Notes: generated from the sequence alone by a model not told the origin. Counted from the stretch's first letter, positions 25,532 to 33,685 are shown. The stretch is DNA of 64,000 bases from Methylobacillus flagellatus_A (GCF_031344055.1 NZ_JADBEN010000001.1); one strand, 5' to 3'. A program made the numbers and translations.

Positions 25532-25732
25532 TTAGTGGTTAACAGCGCTTTGCAAGGCTGGCTTGTTTTTTGGCGTGTCGTTGTTGAAGCGAACTTTTTC
25601 CCGGCGCTCGATCTGGGTGACGCGGCCGTCGTGGACGGTGATCTCGATGGAGCCAAAACGCAACAGGTCGATGGAGCGCAGGATTTCCTGAATCACCTCA
25701 TTGCTGGTTTTCAATTTTGGTTCTTGTGACAT
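25532..25732 (-). CDS. yezD: YezD family small protein (DUF2292)
   Basis: A 66-residue protein, start at 25732 with AAGGG upstream (a longer ATG form would overlap the promoter). The family core is SNEVIQEILRSIDLLRFGSIEITVHDGRVTQIERREKVRF. DUF2292/YezD proteins are found near sulfur assimilation genes in several bacteria; their function is not known to me. It is the first gene of the operon, 23 nt before sbp2. Confidence 0.85.
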   Translation of the reverse strand: MSQEPKLKTSNEVIQEILRSIDLLRFGSIEITVHDGRVTQIERREKVRFNNDTPKNKPALQSAVNH

Positions 25733-25767
25733 ACGTTTGCCCTTGGCAGTGTTCAATGAATGGATGA

Positions 25768-25795
25768 ACTGTAGCAAGGTTATTAAATAGTTAAA
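25768..25795 (-). promoter_or_regulatory. yezD-sbp2 operon promoter (shared motif)
   Basis: On the minus strand, TTTAAC (25790-25795) and TACAGT (25768-25773) are separated by 16 nt, 35 nt before the yezD start. The whole stretch TTTAACTATTTAATAACC...TTGCTACAGT is nearly repeated at the porin promoter (27752-27779), pointing to common regulation. Confidence 0.6.
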
Positions 25796-25843
25796 AATAA
25801 TTTGTTTTTATAATTTTATCGTTTTTTTGAATATAAATAGGCG

Positions 25844-25878
25844 TAAAAAAACCGGGAAAGCCCATGGCGATCCCGGTT
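25844..25878 (-). terminator. Terminator of the porin gene
   Basis: AACCGGGA / TCCCGGTT stem (25850-25857 with 25871-25878) followed on the minus strand by a run of T at 25844-25850. It lies 29 nt after the porin stop codon. Confidence 0.85.
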
Positions 25879-25907
25879 GAAAATGGAGGTATACAGAAAA
25901 AGGCGAG

Positions 25908-27482
25908 CTAGAAAGCGCTGACCGTCAACTCGACATAGAAGAAGTTGGAGGTGTCCTTGCGGTCTCCCGTATTGTTCTTCACGAAGTCGCCGCCCTTGAA
26001 GTAGGCGTAACCAACATTCCCCGTGACCTGCTTCACAATCGGGAACCTGACGCGAATATCCCATTCCTCGCCAAGATCCCTGTCTTGGTTGGTGCCGATG
26101 TTGACCAGGTTGTTGCCCGCGCCCCAGCGGTCGGTTGCGCTATCCAGCTTGTACCAGCTGTAGCCGGTGTCGATATTGACGCCGGTATATGGGGTGAACT
26201 CGGCGCGGATCTTGGTGGCATTGATGTTTTCCATCTGGATGTAATCATTGCTCGACCATGGGCGCGCAAAGCCGAACAGGCGGTCGAAGCGTTCCTGGGT
26301 GCCGGTGGTGGAGGCCTTGTTGCCGCTCGCTACGCCATAATTGGCGCTGAAGCGCGGTTTCCAGGCGTGGTCTGCGGTGTAACCGACTTCAGCGATGTAG
26401 GAGTAGGCGCGGTGGTCGCGCTTGGTGGTCGGTGTCACGTCTTCCTCGCCCCATTGGCGGTAGTAGCTGACGTCGTAGTCGAAGCCGGTCTTGCCAACTA
26501 CGCCATAACCGCGCAGCCCGGCAGTGTGGATTTCCCGGTCCTTGAAGTCGTTGATATTAGTGACCCTGGCGCCGGAGGCATTGTATTTGACTTCATCGCC
26601 ATCCTGCTTGAGGTAAAAGTAGGATGGGGACAGCGTCACGATATCGGACCACTTGCGCCAATCGAAGACGGCGCCATAGAACCATTGCGCCTTGTCGCGC
26701 TGGTTGAGCTGCTCGGTGAAGCGCACGATAGGCTGCAACGCAAACAGGTCCAGCTCCCAGTCGTTCTTGTGCTGGCCGAAAGTGGCACGCACGCCCTGGA
26801 ATGTATTGGTCGTGTTGCGCCATTCGTTACGGGCGATCAGGCGGCGGTCAAGTTGCTCGAACGCCATGCGGCCGGCCTTGATGCTGATGGGGCGGTCGTT
26901 CCCGAGATCGTCCTTGCCCAGTCCATCCTTGAAGAACAGCTCGCCATATAGCTGGATCGGCTCAGCCAGGTCGACATCCCGGTTGTCGCGGGCGAATTGG
27001 CTATGGTTGCGGCGATCGTCTTCCATTTCGAGCGTGAATCTCAAAGGATCAAATTTGTTGCGCACTGCAAGGTAGATGCGAGAGCGAAGCAGGAATGGTT
27101 CGTCCGTCACATTGACTCCGCGGCGGAAGTCATTTTCCCGGTTTTCATAACGGAACCGGTAGTCGGCGCCGACGTCCAGCCAGTCGATGTCGGTATATTC
27201 CTTGAGCCAGGTCTGGTTGATAGGCTTGGTGAATCTAGGGGGCTCGCTTTCGCGCTGGGTGCCATAGGCGCGCGGAGCAACCCAGTAGCCTTTTTCCGCT
27301 TTTTTCGCGAGTGCCGCCTCGGCTGCAATTTCCGCCTTGCGCGCCTTGATGCGTTCTTGTTGGTCTAGCTCCTCTGCTGACAGAGGCGCGTTTGCGGCTT
27401 CTTCGGCTGCATAAGTGAGTCCGGCCGTGAGTGCGATGCCGCTGGCAATCAATAGCTGGATAAGCCCAGTTTTCTTGATCAA
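25908..27482 (-). CDS. Alginate-export (AlgE-like) family outer-membrane porin
   Basis: Predicted outer-membrane beta-barrel. I chose a TTG start at 27482 with GGGAG 7 nt upstream. It opens directly with a signal peptide (MIKKTGLIQLLIASGIALTAGLTYA) and gives 524 residues. The ATG-type start at 27605 would bury that signal behind 41 residues. After a coiled-coil-like charged stretch (about 35-62), the barrel has alternating strands (LDVGADYRFRYENRENDF, LLRSRIYLAVRNKFDPLRFTLEMEDDRR, RDLGEEWDIRVRFPIVKQVTGNVGYAYFKGGDFV) and a C-terminal aromatic residue (VELTVSAF). The AlgE-type fold is inferred; alginate export is unlikely here. The promoter shared with yezD-sbp2 suggests uptake of a sulfur compound. 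Confidence 0.85.
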   Translation of the reverse strand: MIKKTGLIQLLIASGIALTAGLTYAAEEAANAPLSAEELDQQERIKARKAEIAAEAALAKKAEKGYWVAPRAYGTQRESEPPRFTKPINQTWLKEYTDIDWLDVGADYRFRYENRENDFRRGVNVTDEPFLLRSRIYLAVRNKFDPLRFTLEMEDDRRNHSQFARDNRDVDLAEPIQLYGELFFKDGLGKDDLGNDRPISIKAGRMAFEQLDRRLIARNEWRNTTNTFQGVRATFGQHKNDWELDLFALQPIVRFTEQLNQRDKAQWFYGAVFDWRKWSDIVTLSPSYFYLKQDGDEVKYNASGARVTNINDFKDREIHTAGLRGYGVVGKTGFDYDVSYYRQWGEEDVTPTTKRDHRAYSYIAEVGYTADHAWKPRFSANYGVASGNKASTTGTQERFDRLFGFARPWSSNDYIQMENINATKIRAEFTPYTGVNIDTGYSWYKLDSATDRWGAGNNLVNIGTNQDRDLGEEWDIRVRFPIVKQVTGNVGYAYFKGGDFVKNNTGDRKDTSNFFYVELTVSAF

Positions 27483-27751
27483 GATAAATCTCCCTGATGT
27501 TTGTTGCTTCCAGTTGACTGGCAAGCGAACCTTGTTTGTGAACAAGTGTTGATATTCAACCGCTGGTGATACAGTAGGTGTTATAGGGGTGTTTAAACAG
27601 GACAACGAGACGCTGGGATATGACTACGTTGCGCCGCCTGGTGAACCAGGCAAGCGGTCCCCTGCTCACGGATAAGACCTAATGTAAATTCCAAGGCTAA
27701 TATCGACATGATGTAGGGGTTCTTTAAAAACTCAATGAATTGATAGCCCGC
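27483..27751 (-). other. Long 5' leader of the porin gene with structured element
   Basis: If the promoter at 27752-27779 is right, the porin mRNA has a leader of about 260 nt, with no ORF of note apart from the rejected longer porin start. It holds a perfect 6-bp hairpin GCCTGG/CCAGGC (27636-27651) flanked by CCG/CGG, and CCCCT (27716-27720 as read on the minus strand) able to pair with AGGGG near 27660. I tested it by eye against S-box, SAM-II, SAH, cobalamin and Moco consensus and saw no convincing match. It may be a regulatory RNA. Confidence 0.4.
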
Positions 27752-27779
27752 ACTTTAGCAATAGTTATTAATAGTTAAA
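27752..27779 (-). promoter_or_regulatory. Porin promoter (shared motif)
   Basis: On the minus strand, TTTAAC (27774-27779) and TAAAGT (27752-27757) are separated by 16 nt. The sequence from -35 to -10 matches that of yezD at nearly every position (TTTAACTATT-AATAAC-TTGCTA-AGT). Confidence 0.6.
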
Positions 27780-27823
27780 AATACTTTTTTAATCTATTTT
27801 TATATGAATCATTAATATGCATG

Positions 27824-28372
27824 CTATGCGCGCCGGTGCTGCCACAATACATCCGCTTCGCCCGCCGCATGGTTAAGGTAGCGCGCCATGACGAACAATA
27901 AGTCCGACAGGCGGTTCAGGTAAGGCAAGGCGGCATCGCTGGTGGCTTGCTGGCGGTGCAGGGGAAGCAGTACCCGTTCCGCACGGCGGCATATGGTGCG
28001 GGCCAGGTGGCATAACGCTGCAGCACGTGTGCCGCCGGGGAGGATAAACTCCTTGAGCGGGGCAAGCTGGACGTTGAGCGAGTCCAGGGTTTGTTCCAGC
28101 GCTTCCACACGGCTCGCTTGCAAAAGCCGGTAGCCGGGAATGGAAATCTCGCCTCCCAGGTCGAACAGGTCATGCTGAATCTGCGTCAGGGCTTGGCTTA
28201 CTTGGAGTGGCAGCGGTTCGGCCAGCAATACCCCCAGCGCCGCATTGAGCTCATCCACGCAGCCCATGGCCTCTACACGCAAGCTGTCCTTCTCTATCCG
28301 GCTGCCGTCGCCGAGGCCGGTGGTGCCATCGTCACCAGTACGTGTATATATCTTGCTCAGGCGGTTGCCCAT
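27824..28372 (-). CDS. Cob(I)alamin adenosyltransferase (PduO type)
   Basis: Transfers the adenosyl group of ATP to cob(I)alamin to form adenosylcobalamin. It is 182 residues with the family landmarks IYTRTGDDGTTGLGDGSRIEKDSLRVEAMGCVDELNAALG (ATP site), LFDLGGEISIP, FILPGGTRAAALCHLARTICRRAER and LPYLNRLSDLLFVMARY. It is divergent from murI with its start only about 110 nt from the murI start. No other cobalamin gene is in the window. Confidence 0.95.
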   Translation of the reverse strand: MGNRLSKIYTRTGDDGTTGLGDGSRIEKDSLRVEAMGCVDELNAALGVLLAEPLPLQVSQALTQIQHDLFDLGGEISIPGYRLLQASRVEALEQTLDSLNVQLAPLKEFILPGGTRAAALCHLARTICRRAERVLLPLHRQQATSDAALPYLNRLSDLLFVMARYLNHAAGEADVLWQHRRA

Positions 28373-28482
28373 GGTCGCTTATCCTTGTCGCGTGCATAAG
28401 GCGCATTGTAAAGCAATGCGCATGCTGGCTCGCAAGCCAGCGCTTGGGTAAACTGCCTGGGTTCTTATTTCTTTTGTCTATC

Positions 28483-29328
28483 GTGGCCCATTCATCAATT
28501 CATCCGCCTGAAAGTCCCAGTGTCGTTCCGGCCATTGGCGTATTCGACTCCGGCGTGGGCGGGCTGTCCGTGCTGCGGCATATCCGTGAGCAGCTTCCTG
28601 GCGAGCGCCTGCTGTATTTCGCGGACTCCCTGAACGCGCCATATGGTCCCAAGTCGCAGGCTTTCATCATTGAGCGATCCAGGGAGATTTCCCGGTTTTT
28701 GATTGGACATGGAGCCAAGGCGATCGTCGTCGCGTGCAATACGGCCACGGCGGCTGCGATCCAGACTCTCAGGAGTGAGCTGCATATCCCCATCATCGGG
28801 ATGGAACCGGCAGTCAAGCCTGCCGCGGCTGCAACGCGTAGTGGGGTTGTGGGGGTGCTGGCTACAACCGGAACATTGAAGAGCGCGCAATTTTCCGCCT
28901 TGCTTGCGCATTACGGGAAGAATATCAGGGTGGTAACCCAGGCGTGCTTGGGCCTGGTCGAATGCATAGAGCGTGGAGACTTGGATGGTGAAGCCACCCG
29001 TGCGGTGGTGGCGGAGTATGTCGCCCCATTAATAGATGCGGGAGCCGACACGATTGTGTTGGGATGCACGCATTATCCTTTTGTTAAACCCCTCATCGCC
29101 GAAATTGCCGGGCCAGGTGTCGTGCTTATCGATACGGGGGAAGCGGTGGCGAGACAAGTGCGCCATCGACTGGAGGGGGCAGGGGTGCTGGCCGTCTCAA
29201 GGACGCCAGGTACCGTCAGGGCCTGGACCAATAGCCCTGCAGGTAATGCAAAACAGCTGATCCGCTTATTGCATGGCGGCGATATAGAAGTCGAGGCGAT
29301 AGACAGGCAATTACTCAATTCACTATGA
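28483..29328 (+). CDS. murI: Glutamate racemase
   Basis: Makes D-glutamate for peptidoglycan. Catalytic cysteines are in VACNTATAAAI (first) and VLGCTHYPFVKPLI (second); GVFDSGVGGLSVLRHI and DSLNAPYGPKS are also typical. The start is uncertain. GTG 28483 gives 281 residues, close to the family length, but lacks a clear Shine-Dalgarno. A TTG lies 9 nt upstream, and an ATG at 28342 would add 47 unrelated residues and overlap the divergent adenosyltransferase gene. It is a single-gene unit ended by a bidirectional terminator. Confidence 0.93.
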   Translation: MAHSSIHPPESPSVVPAIGVFDSGVGGLSVLRHIREQLPGERLLYFADSLNAPYGPKSQAFIIERSREISRFLIGHGAKAIVVACNTATAAAIQTLRSELHIPIIGMEPAVKPAAAATRSGVVGVLATTGTLKSAQFSALLAHYGKNIRVVTQACLGLVECIERGDLDGEATRAVVAEYVAPLIDAGADTIVLGCTHYPFVKPLIAEIAGPGVVLIDTGEAVARQVRHRLEGAGVLAVSRTPGTVRAWTNSPAGNAKQLIRLLHGGDIEVEAIDRQLLNSL

Positions 29329-29359
29329 GCACCGCCGTATCAATTTAAGGCATGGAAAC

Positions 29360-29387
29360 AATAAAGCCGGACAAGTCCGGCTTTATT
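29360..29387 (+). terminator. Bidirectional terminator between murI and the zinc-finger gene
   Basis: A 12-bp perfect stem AATAAAGCCGGA / TCCGGCTTTATT with a CAAG loop, 32 nt after murI and 3 nt beyond the stop of the convergent gene. Confidence 0.85.
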
Positions 29388-29389
29388 GT

Positions 29390-29581
29390 TTAATGGTGTG
29401 CGACGGTTTCGCCGGCTTTCAATCTGTACTTGGTTCCGCAGTAAGGGCAAGCGACATGGCCCGTGGCAGCAATATCAAGAAAAACGCGCGGGTGCGAGCA
29501 CCACAGCGCTACCTCGTCGGTCGGGCAGTGCAGGGGAAGGTCTTTCGCAGTGACTTCGATTTCCTTGGTGTCGGTTGCCAT
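29390..29581 (-). CDS. CHCC zinc-finger domain protein
   Basis: A 63-residue protein with the zinc-binding pattern C...H...C..C (LHCPTDEVALWCSHPRVFLDI, then HVACPYCGTKYRL), the NDUFS6/UPF zf-CHCC family. Its molecular role in bacteria is not established. It lies 21 nt after ilvE and is probably co-transcribed with it. Confidence 0.9.
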   Translation of the reverse strand: MATDTKEIEVTAKDLPLHCPTDEVALWCSHPRVFLDIAATGHVACPYCGTKYRLKAGETVAHH

Positions 29582-29602
29582 GTCGTGTCCTCTTGCGCTG
29601 TG

Positions 29603-30523
29603 TTATACCAGTGTCAGCCAGCCGATATGCTCAGGGGAACGGCCGTGCACCACGTCGAAATACTTGGATTGCAGCTTCTCGGTGATCGGGCCGCGCGTAC
29701 CGGCGCCGATGGCGCGATTGTCCAGTTCGCGGATCGGGGTGACTTCGGCTGCGGTGCCGGTGAAGAAGGCCTCGTCTGCCGAATAGACCTCATCACGGGT
29801 GATGCGCTTTTCGATGATCTGGTAACCGAATTCCGTGGCAAGCTGGACTACGGTGTCGCGCGTAATGCCTTCCAGCGCGCTGGTGAGGTCGGGCGTGTAG
29901 ATCTTATTGTTGCGGATGATGAAGATGTTCTCGCCCGAGCCTTCGGCGACGAAACCGTCGACGTCCAGCAACAAGGCTTCGTCATAGCCGTCCTGGGCCG
30001 CTTCCTGGTGGGCCAGGATCGAGTTCATGTAGTTGCCGTTGGCTTTTGCCTTGCACATGTGGATATTGACGTGATGGCGCGCAAACGAGGAAGTCTTGAC
30101 GCGGATGCCATGCTTGATCGCCTCGTCGCCCATGTAGGCGCCCCATTTCCATGCCGCTACGATCACGTGGGTGGAAAGCGTCTTGGCGGAGATGCCCATC
30201 GCCTCGGCGCCATAGAACGCCATCGGGCGCATGTAGCCCGACTCTAGGTTGTTTTCGCGGATGGCGGCTTTTTGCGCTTCCAGCAGGGTCGCCTTGTCAA
30301 ATGGCATTTTCATGCCCAGGATATGGGCGGAGCGGAACAGGCGGTCAGTGTGCTCCTGCAAGCGGAAAATCGCAGTGCCCTTATCCGTCTTGTAGGCGCG
30401 CACGCCTTCAAATACGCCCATGCCGTAATGCAATGTATGGGTCAGTACATGCGTAGTGGCATCACGCCAAGGTACCATTTTTCCGTCATACCAAATCAGA
30501 CCATCGCGGTCGGCCATCGACAT
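29603..30523 (-). CDS. ilvE: Branched-chain amino acid aminotransferase
   Basis: PLP enzyme for the last step of Leu, Ile and Val synthesis. The start at 30523 (MSMADRDGLIWYDGKMVPW) has GGAG upstream and gives 306 residues. Motifs: HTLHYGMGVFEGVRAYKT, RLQEHTDRLFRSAHILGM, the PLP lysine region with NGNYMNSILAHQEA, DVDGFVAEGSGENIFI, and GITRDTVVQLATEFGYQ. An upstream ATG at 30574 would add 17 residues with no similarity. Confidence 0.97.
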   Translation of the reverse strand: MSMADRDGLIWYDGKMVPWRDATTHVLTHTLHYGMGVFEGVRAYKTDKGTAIFRLQEHTDRLFRSAHILGMKMPFDKATLLEAQKAAIRENNLESGYMRPMAFYGAEAMGISAKTLSTHVIVAAWKWGAYMGDEAIKHGIRVKTSSFARHHVNIHMCKAKANGNYMNSILAHQEAAQDGYDEALLLDVDGFVAEGSGENIFIIRNNKIYTPDLTSALEGITRDTVVQLATEFGYQIIEKRITRDEVYSADEAFFTGTAAEVTPIRELDNRAIGAGTRGPITEKLQSKYFDVVHGRSPEHIGWLTLV

Positions 30524-30785
30524 CTTTGCTTCTCCGTTACCAAGTGCTGTCAAAAACTTCCATTGTACGCGCAAGGCCTTGTATTTGAATAGCTGGTTTT
30601 CTCAAAATTGTTGGCGAGAAGGAGGTACCTGGCGACGGATATGGGCGGGATGAAGTAAATAATTTGGAGCCTAAATAAGTTGAGTAATTTGATCGGATAT
30701 TAACCACTTTTAAGTTATGGTTAATGGGGGTAGAATGGGTTTCATGGTGTCCTGTTTTGTAGTCAATAATAAAGTGAGAGATATG

Positions 30786-31442
30786 ATGAAACTGAAGCAA
30801 AGTGTGTTGCTGGCTTGTGCGTTGATGGTTCCTGCCGCTGCGATGGCCGAAGCGGGCGATTGGGTGGTCCGCGCGCGCGCGGTGAATGTGAGCCCGAATG
30901 AAGACAGCAAGCTGGGAAATTACACCAATGCCCTGCTGGGCGCTGGCGCTGGTTCCAAGCTGGAAGTCAACGACCAAGTGATTCCCGAGTTGGATATTTC
31001 CTACTATGTCACCAAGAACATTGCGTTGGAGCTGATCCTTGCCTTGGGCACCCGCCATGATGTCAGCATCAAGGGCGCCAATGGCGTGGCAAGCGAAAAC
31101 CTGGGTTCCGTCAACCTGCTGCCGCCGACATTGACGGCGCAATGGCACTTCCGTCCCGACCAGACATTCGACCCTTATGTCGGTGCCGGCGTGAACTATA
31201 CCCGTTTTATGGATAACGGCCTGCACTCCAACCAAGTGGGTGATATTCGCGTCGAGCGCAACAGCTGGGGCCCTGCGCTGCAAGCCGGCTTCGATATCAA
31301 CCTCAAGGATGGCTGGTTGCTCAACGCTGACGTCAAATACCTGTGGATCGATACCGACGTCAAGCTCAAGAACGGCCCCAAGATCGATAGCCTGGACATC
31401 AATCCATGGGTCATCGGTTTTGGTTTCGGCAAGCGCTTCTAA
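30786..31442 (+). CDS. ompW: OmpW family outer-membrane protein
   Basis: Small eight-stranded outer-membrane barrel. The start at 30786 (MKLKQSVLLACALMVPAAAMA) is spaced 5 nt from GAGAG and opens with a signal peptide. The product is 218 residues. Family pieces are WVVRARAVNVSPNEDS, ISYYVTKNIALELILALGTRHDV, LLPPTLTAQWHFRPDQTFDPYVGAGVNYTRF, AGFDINLKDGWLLNADVKYLWIDTDV and the C-terminal aromatic GFGKRF. Many OmpW genes respond to oxygen; the neighbouring cbb3 cluster is consistent with this but no FNR box is clear. Confidence 0.94.
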   Translation: MKLKQSVLLACALMVPAAAMAEAGDWVVRARAVNVSPNEDSKLGNYTNALLGAGAGSKLEVNDQVIPELDISYYVTKNIALELILALGTRHDVSIKGANGVASENLGSVNLLPPTLTAQWHFRPDQTFDPYVGAGVNYTRFMDNGLHSNQVGDIRVERNSWGPALQAGFDINLKDGWLLNADVKYLWIDTDVKLKNGPKIDSLDINPWVIGFGFGKRF

Positions 31443-31449
31443 TTGCCCG

Positions 31450-31519
31450 GCAGCCGCGGGCTGCGGTTTGGCATAAACCGCCTGGTGGCCGATAATCCTA
31501 AATTTGGATTGTCGGCCAC
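31450..31519 (+). other. Three consecutive hairpins between ompW and sco
   Basis: Inverted repeats in tandem: GCAGCC/GGCTGC (31450-31464), CGGTTT/AAACCG (about 31464-31480) and a long GTGGCCGA-AATCC/GGATT-TCGGCCAC (31485-31519). None is followed by a T-run, so these are probably mRNA-processing or attenuation structures rather than an intrinsic terminator. The last one ends 11 nt before the sco start. Confidence 0.5.
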
Positions 31520-31530
31520 GGGTGGATGTT

Positions 31531-32106
31531 ATGTTGAGATGGTTGTGGATTTTCCTGGTTTTCTCCTTGGTTGCATGCGGGCCGGGGAAGCAGGAAGTGG
31601 AACTATACGGCGTTGATATCAGCGACAGGGAGTTGGAAGGTGCTTTCACCCTGACTGACCATCAAGGCCAGGTCCGGCGCCTGGAAGACTTCAAGGGCAA
31701 GGTCGTAGTGTTGTTTTTCGGCTATACGCATTGCCCGGATGTGTGCCCGACCACCATGCTGTCCATGGCGAACGCCATGAAGCTCATGGGCGACAAGGCG
31801 CAGGACGTACAAGTGTTGTTTGTCAGCGTAGACCCGGAGCGGGATACGCGGGAAGTGCTGGCGCAATATGTTCCATTCTTCGATGCGCGTTTTATCGGTT
31901 TGAACGGAACGCCGGAGCAGTTGAAGCGGGTCGCGAAAAATTACAAGGTGGTATACGCCAAGCGGCCGGCGGAAGATGGGGATGCTTATACCGTCGACCA
32001 CAGTACCGGCGTGTATGTGGTTGACCGGGAAGGAAAAGTGCGTGCCTATTTGCGGCATGACGAGACGCCGGAACAACTGGCGCATGATATTACCCAATTT
32101 TTTTAG
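31531..32106 (+). CDS. SCO1/SenC family copper-binding lipoprotein
   Basis: Membrane-anchored thioredoxin-fold protein that delivers copper to cytochrome oxidase or keeps its cysteines reduced. The start at 31531 (MLRWLWIFLVFSLVACG) gives a lipobox with Cys16 and 191 residues. The copper ligands are CPDVCP (in GYTHCPDVCPTTML) and the His in TVDHSTGVYVVD. It precedes ccoN by about 80 nt, matching a role in cbb3 assembly. Confidence 0.94.
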   Translation: MLRWLWIFLVFSLVACGPGKQEVELYGVDISDRELEGAFTLTDHQGQVRRLEDFKGKVVVLFFGYTHCPDVCPTTMLSMANAMKLMGDKAQDVQVLFVSVDPERDTREVLAQYVPFFDARFIGLNGTPEQLKRVAKNYKVVYAKRPAEDGDAYTVDHSTGVYVVDREGKVRAYLRHDETPEQLAHDITQFF

Positions 32107-32114
32107 GGTTTTTC

Positions 32115-32144
32115 TTGTCCAAGGGCTTGGATAAAGAATATAAT
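32115..32144 (+). promoter_or_regulatory. Candidate cco operon promoter
   Basis: TTGTCC (32115-32120) and TATAAT (32139-32144) are spaced 18 nt, 45 nt before the ccoN start. The -35 lies in a palindrome TCCAAG-GG-CTTGGA. It does not match the FNR/Anr consensus TTGATN4ATCAA. Confidence 0.5.
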
Positions 32145-32188
32145 TTTGCGATTTTTATAAATTAGACTTTTAGATGAGGAGTGCGACC

Positions 32189-33646
32189 ATGGCAACGGCA
32201 AGCATTGCGTCTGCTGGTGTTGGTGCTAGCGAACAATATAACTACGATATTATTCGCAAATTCGCCATCATGACCTTGATCTGGGGTGCGATTGGTATGT
32301 TCGTCGGCGTGTATATCGCCTCTGAGCTGGCCTTTCCGTTCCTGAATTTCGACAGCCCGTACATCACATTCGGCCGCTTGCGCCCTGTGCATACCAGTGG
32401 CGTGATCTTCGGTTTCGGCGGCAGCGCCCTGTTCGCAACCTCATACTATGTTGTACAGCGTACCTGTCAGGCCCGCCTGTTCGGGGGCGAGGGGCTGGCC
32501 AATTTCACCTTCTGGGGCTGGCAGGCCGCGGTGGCGCTTTCTGCGCTCGGGTACATGTTCGGCTATACGCAGGCACGCGAATATGCAGAGATGACCTGGC
32601 CGGTCGACCTGCTGATCCTCTTCGTATGGGTGGCTTACCTGGGCATTTATGTCGGCACCTTGCTCAAGCGCAAGCAGCCGCACATCTACGTCGCCAACTG
32701 GTTCTACCTTGCCTTTATCCTCGCAACGGCCCTGCTGCATATCTTCAATAACCTGCAAGTGCCCGTGAAGCTGTTCTCCCTGGAGTCCTACAGCCTGTTC
32801 TCCGGCACCCAGGATGCGATGACCCAATGGTGGTACGGCCACAATGCGGTGGGCTTCTTCCTTACCGCGGCCTTCCTCGGCATGATGTACTACTTCGTTC
32901 CGAAGCAAGCCGGCCGTCCGGTGTACTCCTACCGTTTGTCCATCCTGCACTTCTGGGCGATTATCTTCCTCTACATGTGGGCGGGTGCGCATCACTTGCA
33001 CTGGACTGCATTGCCCGACTGGACCGGCACGCTGGCTGCCACCTTCTCCATCATGCTGTTGCTGCCATCCTGGGGCGGCATGATCAACGGCATCATGACC
33101 TTGTCTGGCGCCTGGGACAAGCTGCGTACCGATCCCGTGATCCGCTTCCTGATCGTCGCGTTGTCCTTCTACGGCATGTCCACCTTCGAGGGCCCGATGA
33201 TGTCCCTGAAGGATGTGAATGCGCTGTCCCACTATACCGACTGGACTGTAGGCCACGTCCACTCCGGCGCGCTGGGCTGGGTTGCCATGATCACCTTCGG
33301 CAGTATGTACCACCTGGTGCCGCGCATCTGGAACACCCAGATGTACAGCCTGCGCCTGATCAACGTCCACTTCTGGCTCGCGACGATCGGGGTCCTGCTC
33401 TACATCACCGCCATGTGGATCTCGGGCATCATGCAGGGCCTGATGTGGCGCGCTTTCGATGACTTCGGCAACCTGCAGTATTCCTTCGTCGAGTCTGTGG
33501 CCGCTGCGCATCCGTTCTACGTCATGCGTGCCGCGGGCGGGGCATTCTTCCTCGCGGGCATGATTCTCATGTGCTACAACATGTACAAGACCATCCGTCA
33601 AGGCAGCACCGAGGCCCATGCCGGCCTCAATGTGGCGGCAGCCTAA
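32189..33646 (+). CDS. ccoN: cbb3-type cytochrome c oxidase subunit I
   Basis: Catalytic heme-copper subunit of the high-affinity oxygen reductase. The start at 32189 has GAGGAG and yields 485 residues with about 12 membrane helices. Heme and CuB ligands are visible: RPVHTSGVIFGFGG, WWYGHNAVGFFLTAAFLGMMYYFVPKQ, WAGAHHLHWTALPDW (CuB histidine pair), and VGHVHSGALGWVAMITFGSMYHLVPRIW. It begins ccoNOQP. Confidence 0.98.
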   Translation: MATASIASAGVGASEQYNYDIIRKFAIMTLIWGAIGMFVGVYIASELAFPFLNFDSPYITFGRLRPVHTSGVIFGFGGSALFATSYYVVQRTCQARLFGGEGLANFTFWGWQAAVALSALGYMFGYTQAREYAEMTWPVDLLILFVWVAYLGIYVGTLLKRKQPHIYVANWFYLAFILATALLHIFNNLQVPVKLFSLESYSLFSGTQDAMTQWWYGHNAVGFFLTAAFLGMMYYFVPKQAGRPVYSYRLSILHFWAIIFLYMWAGAHHLHWTALPDWTGTLAATFSIMLLLPSWGGMINGIMTLSGAWDKLRTDPVIRFLIVALSFYGMSTFEGPMMSLKDVNALSHYTDWTVGHVHSGALGWVAMITFGSMYHLVPRIWNTQMYSLRLINVHFWLATIGVLLYITAMWISGIMQGLMWRAFDDFGNLQYSFVESVAAAHPFYVMRAAGGAFFLAGMILMCYNMYKTIRQGSTEAHAGLNVAAA

Positions 33647-33685
33647 TCGGCGCTTGATTGTAAAGACGAGTTACTGGAGTTATTC

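Noticed and set aside
27482..27605. Longer ATG-type start of the porin giving 565 residues.
   Set aside because: It places a clear signal peptide 41 residues inside; the TTG at 27482 has a proper Shine-Dalgarno.
27600..27700. Possible S-box (SAM-I) riboswitch before the porin gene, because CTTATCC and GAGCAGGGGA recall its 5' half.
   Set aside because: The 3' strand of P1 (GATAAG) and the conserved GGCAACC element are missing on the transcribed strand.
30660..30720. FNR box upstream of ompW (TTGATCGGATATTAA).
   Set aside because: The second half-site does not match ATCAA, so I cannot support it.
32441..33619. Long minus-strand open frame opposite ccoN.
   Set aside because: It is a shadow of a highly conserved gene, low in hydrophobic structure and without a ribosome-binding site.
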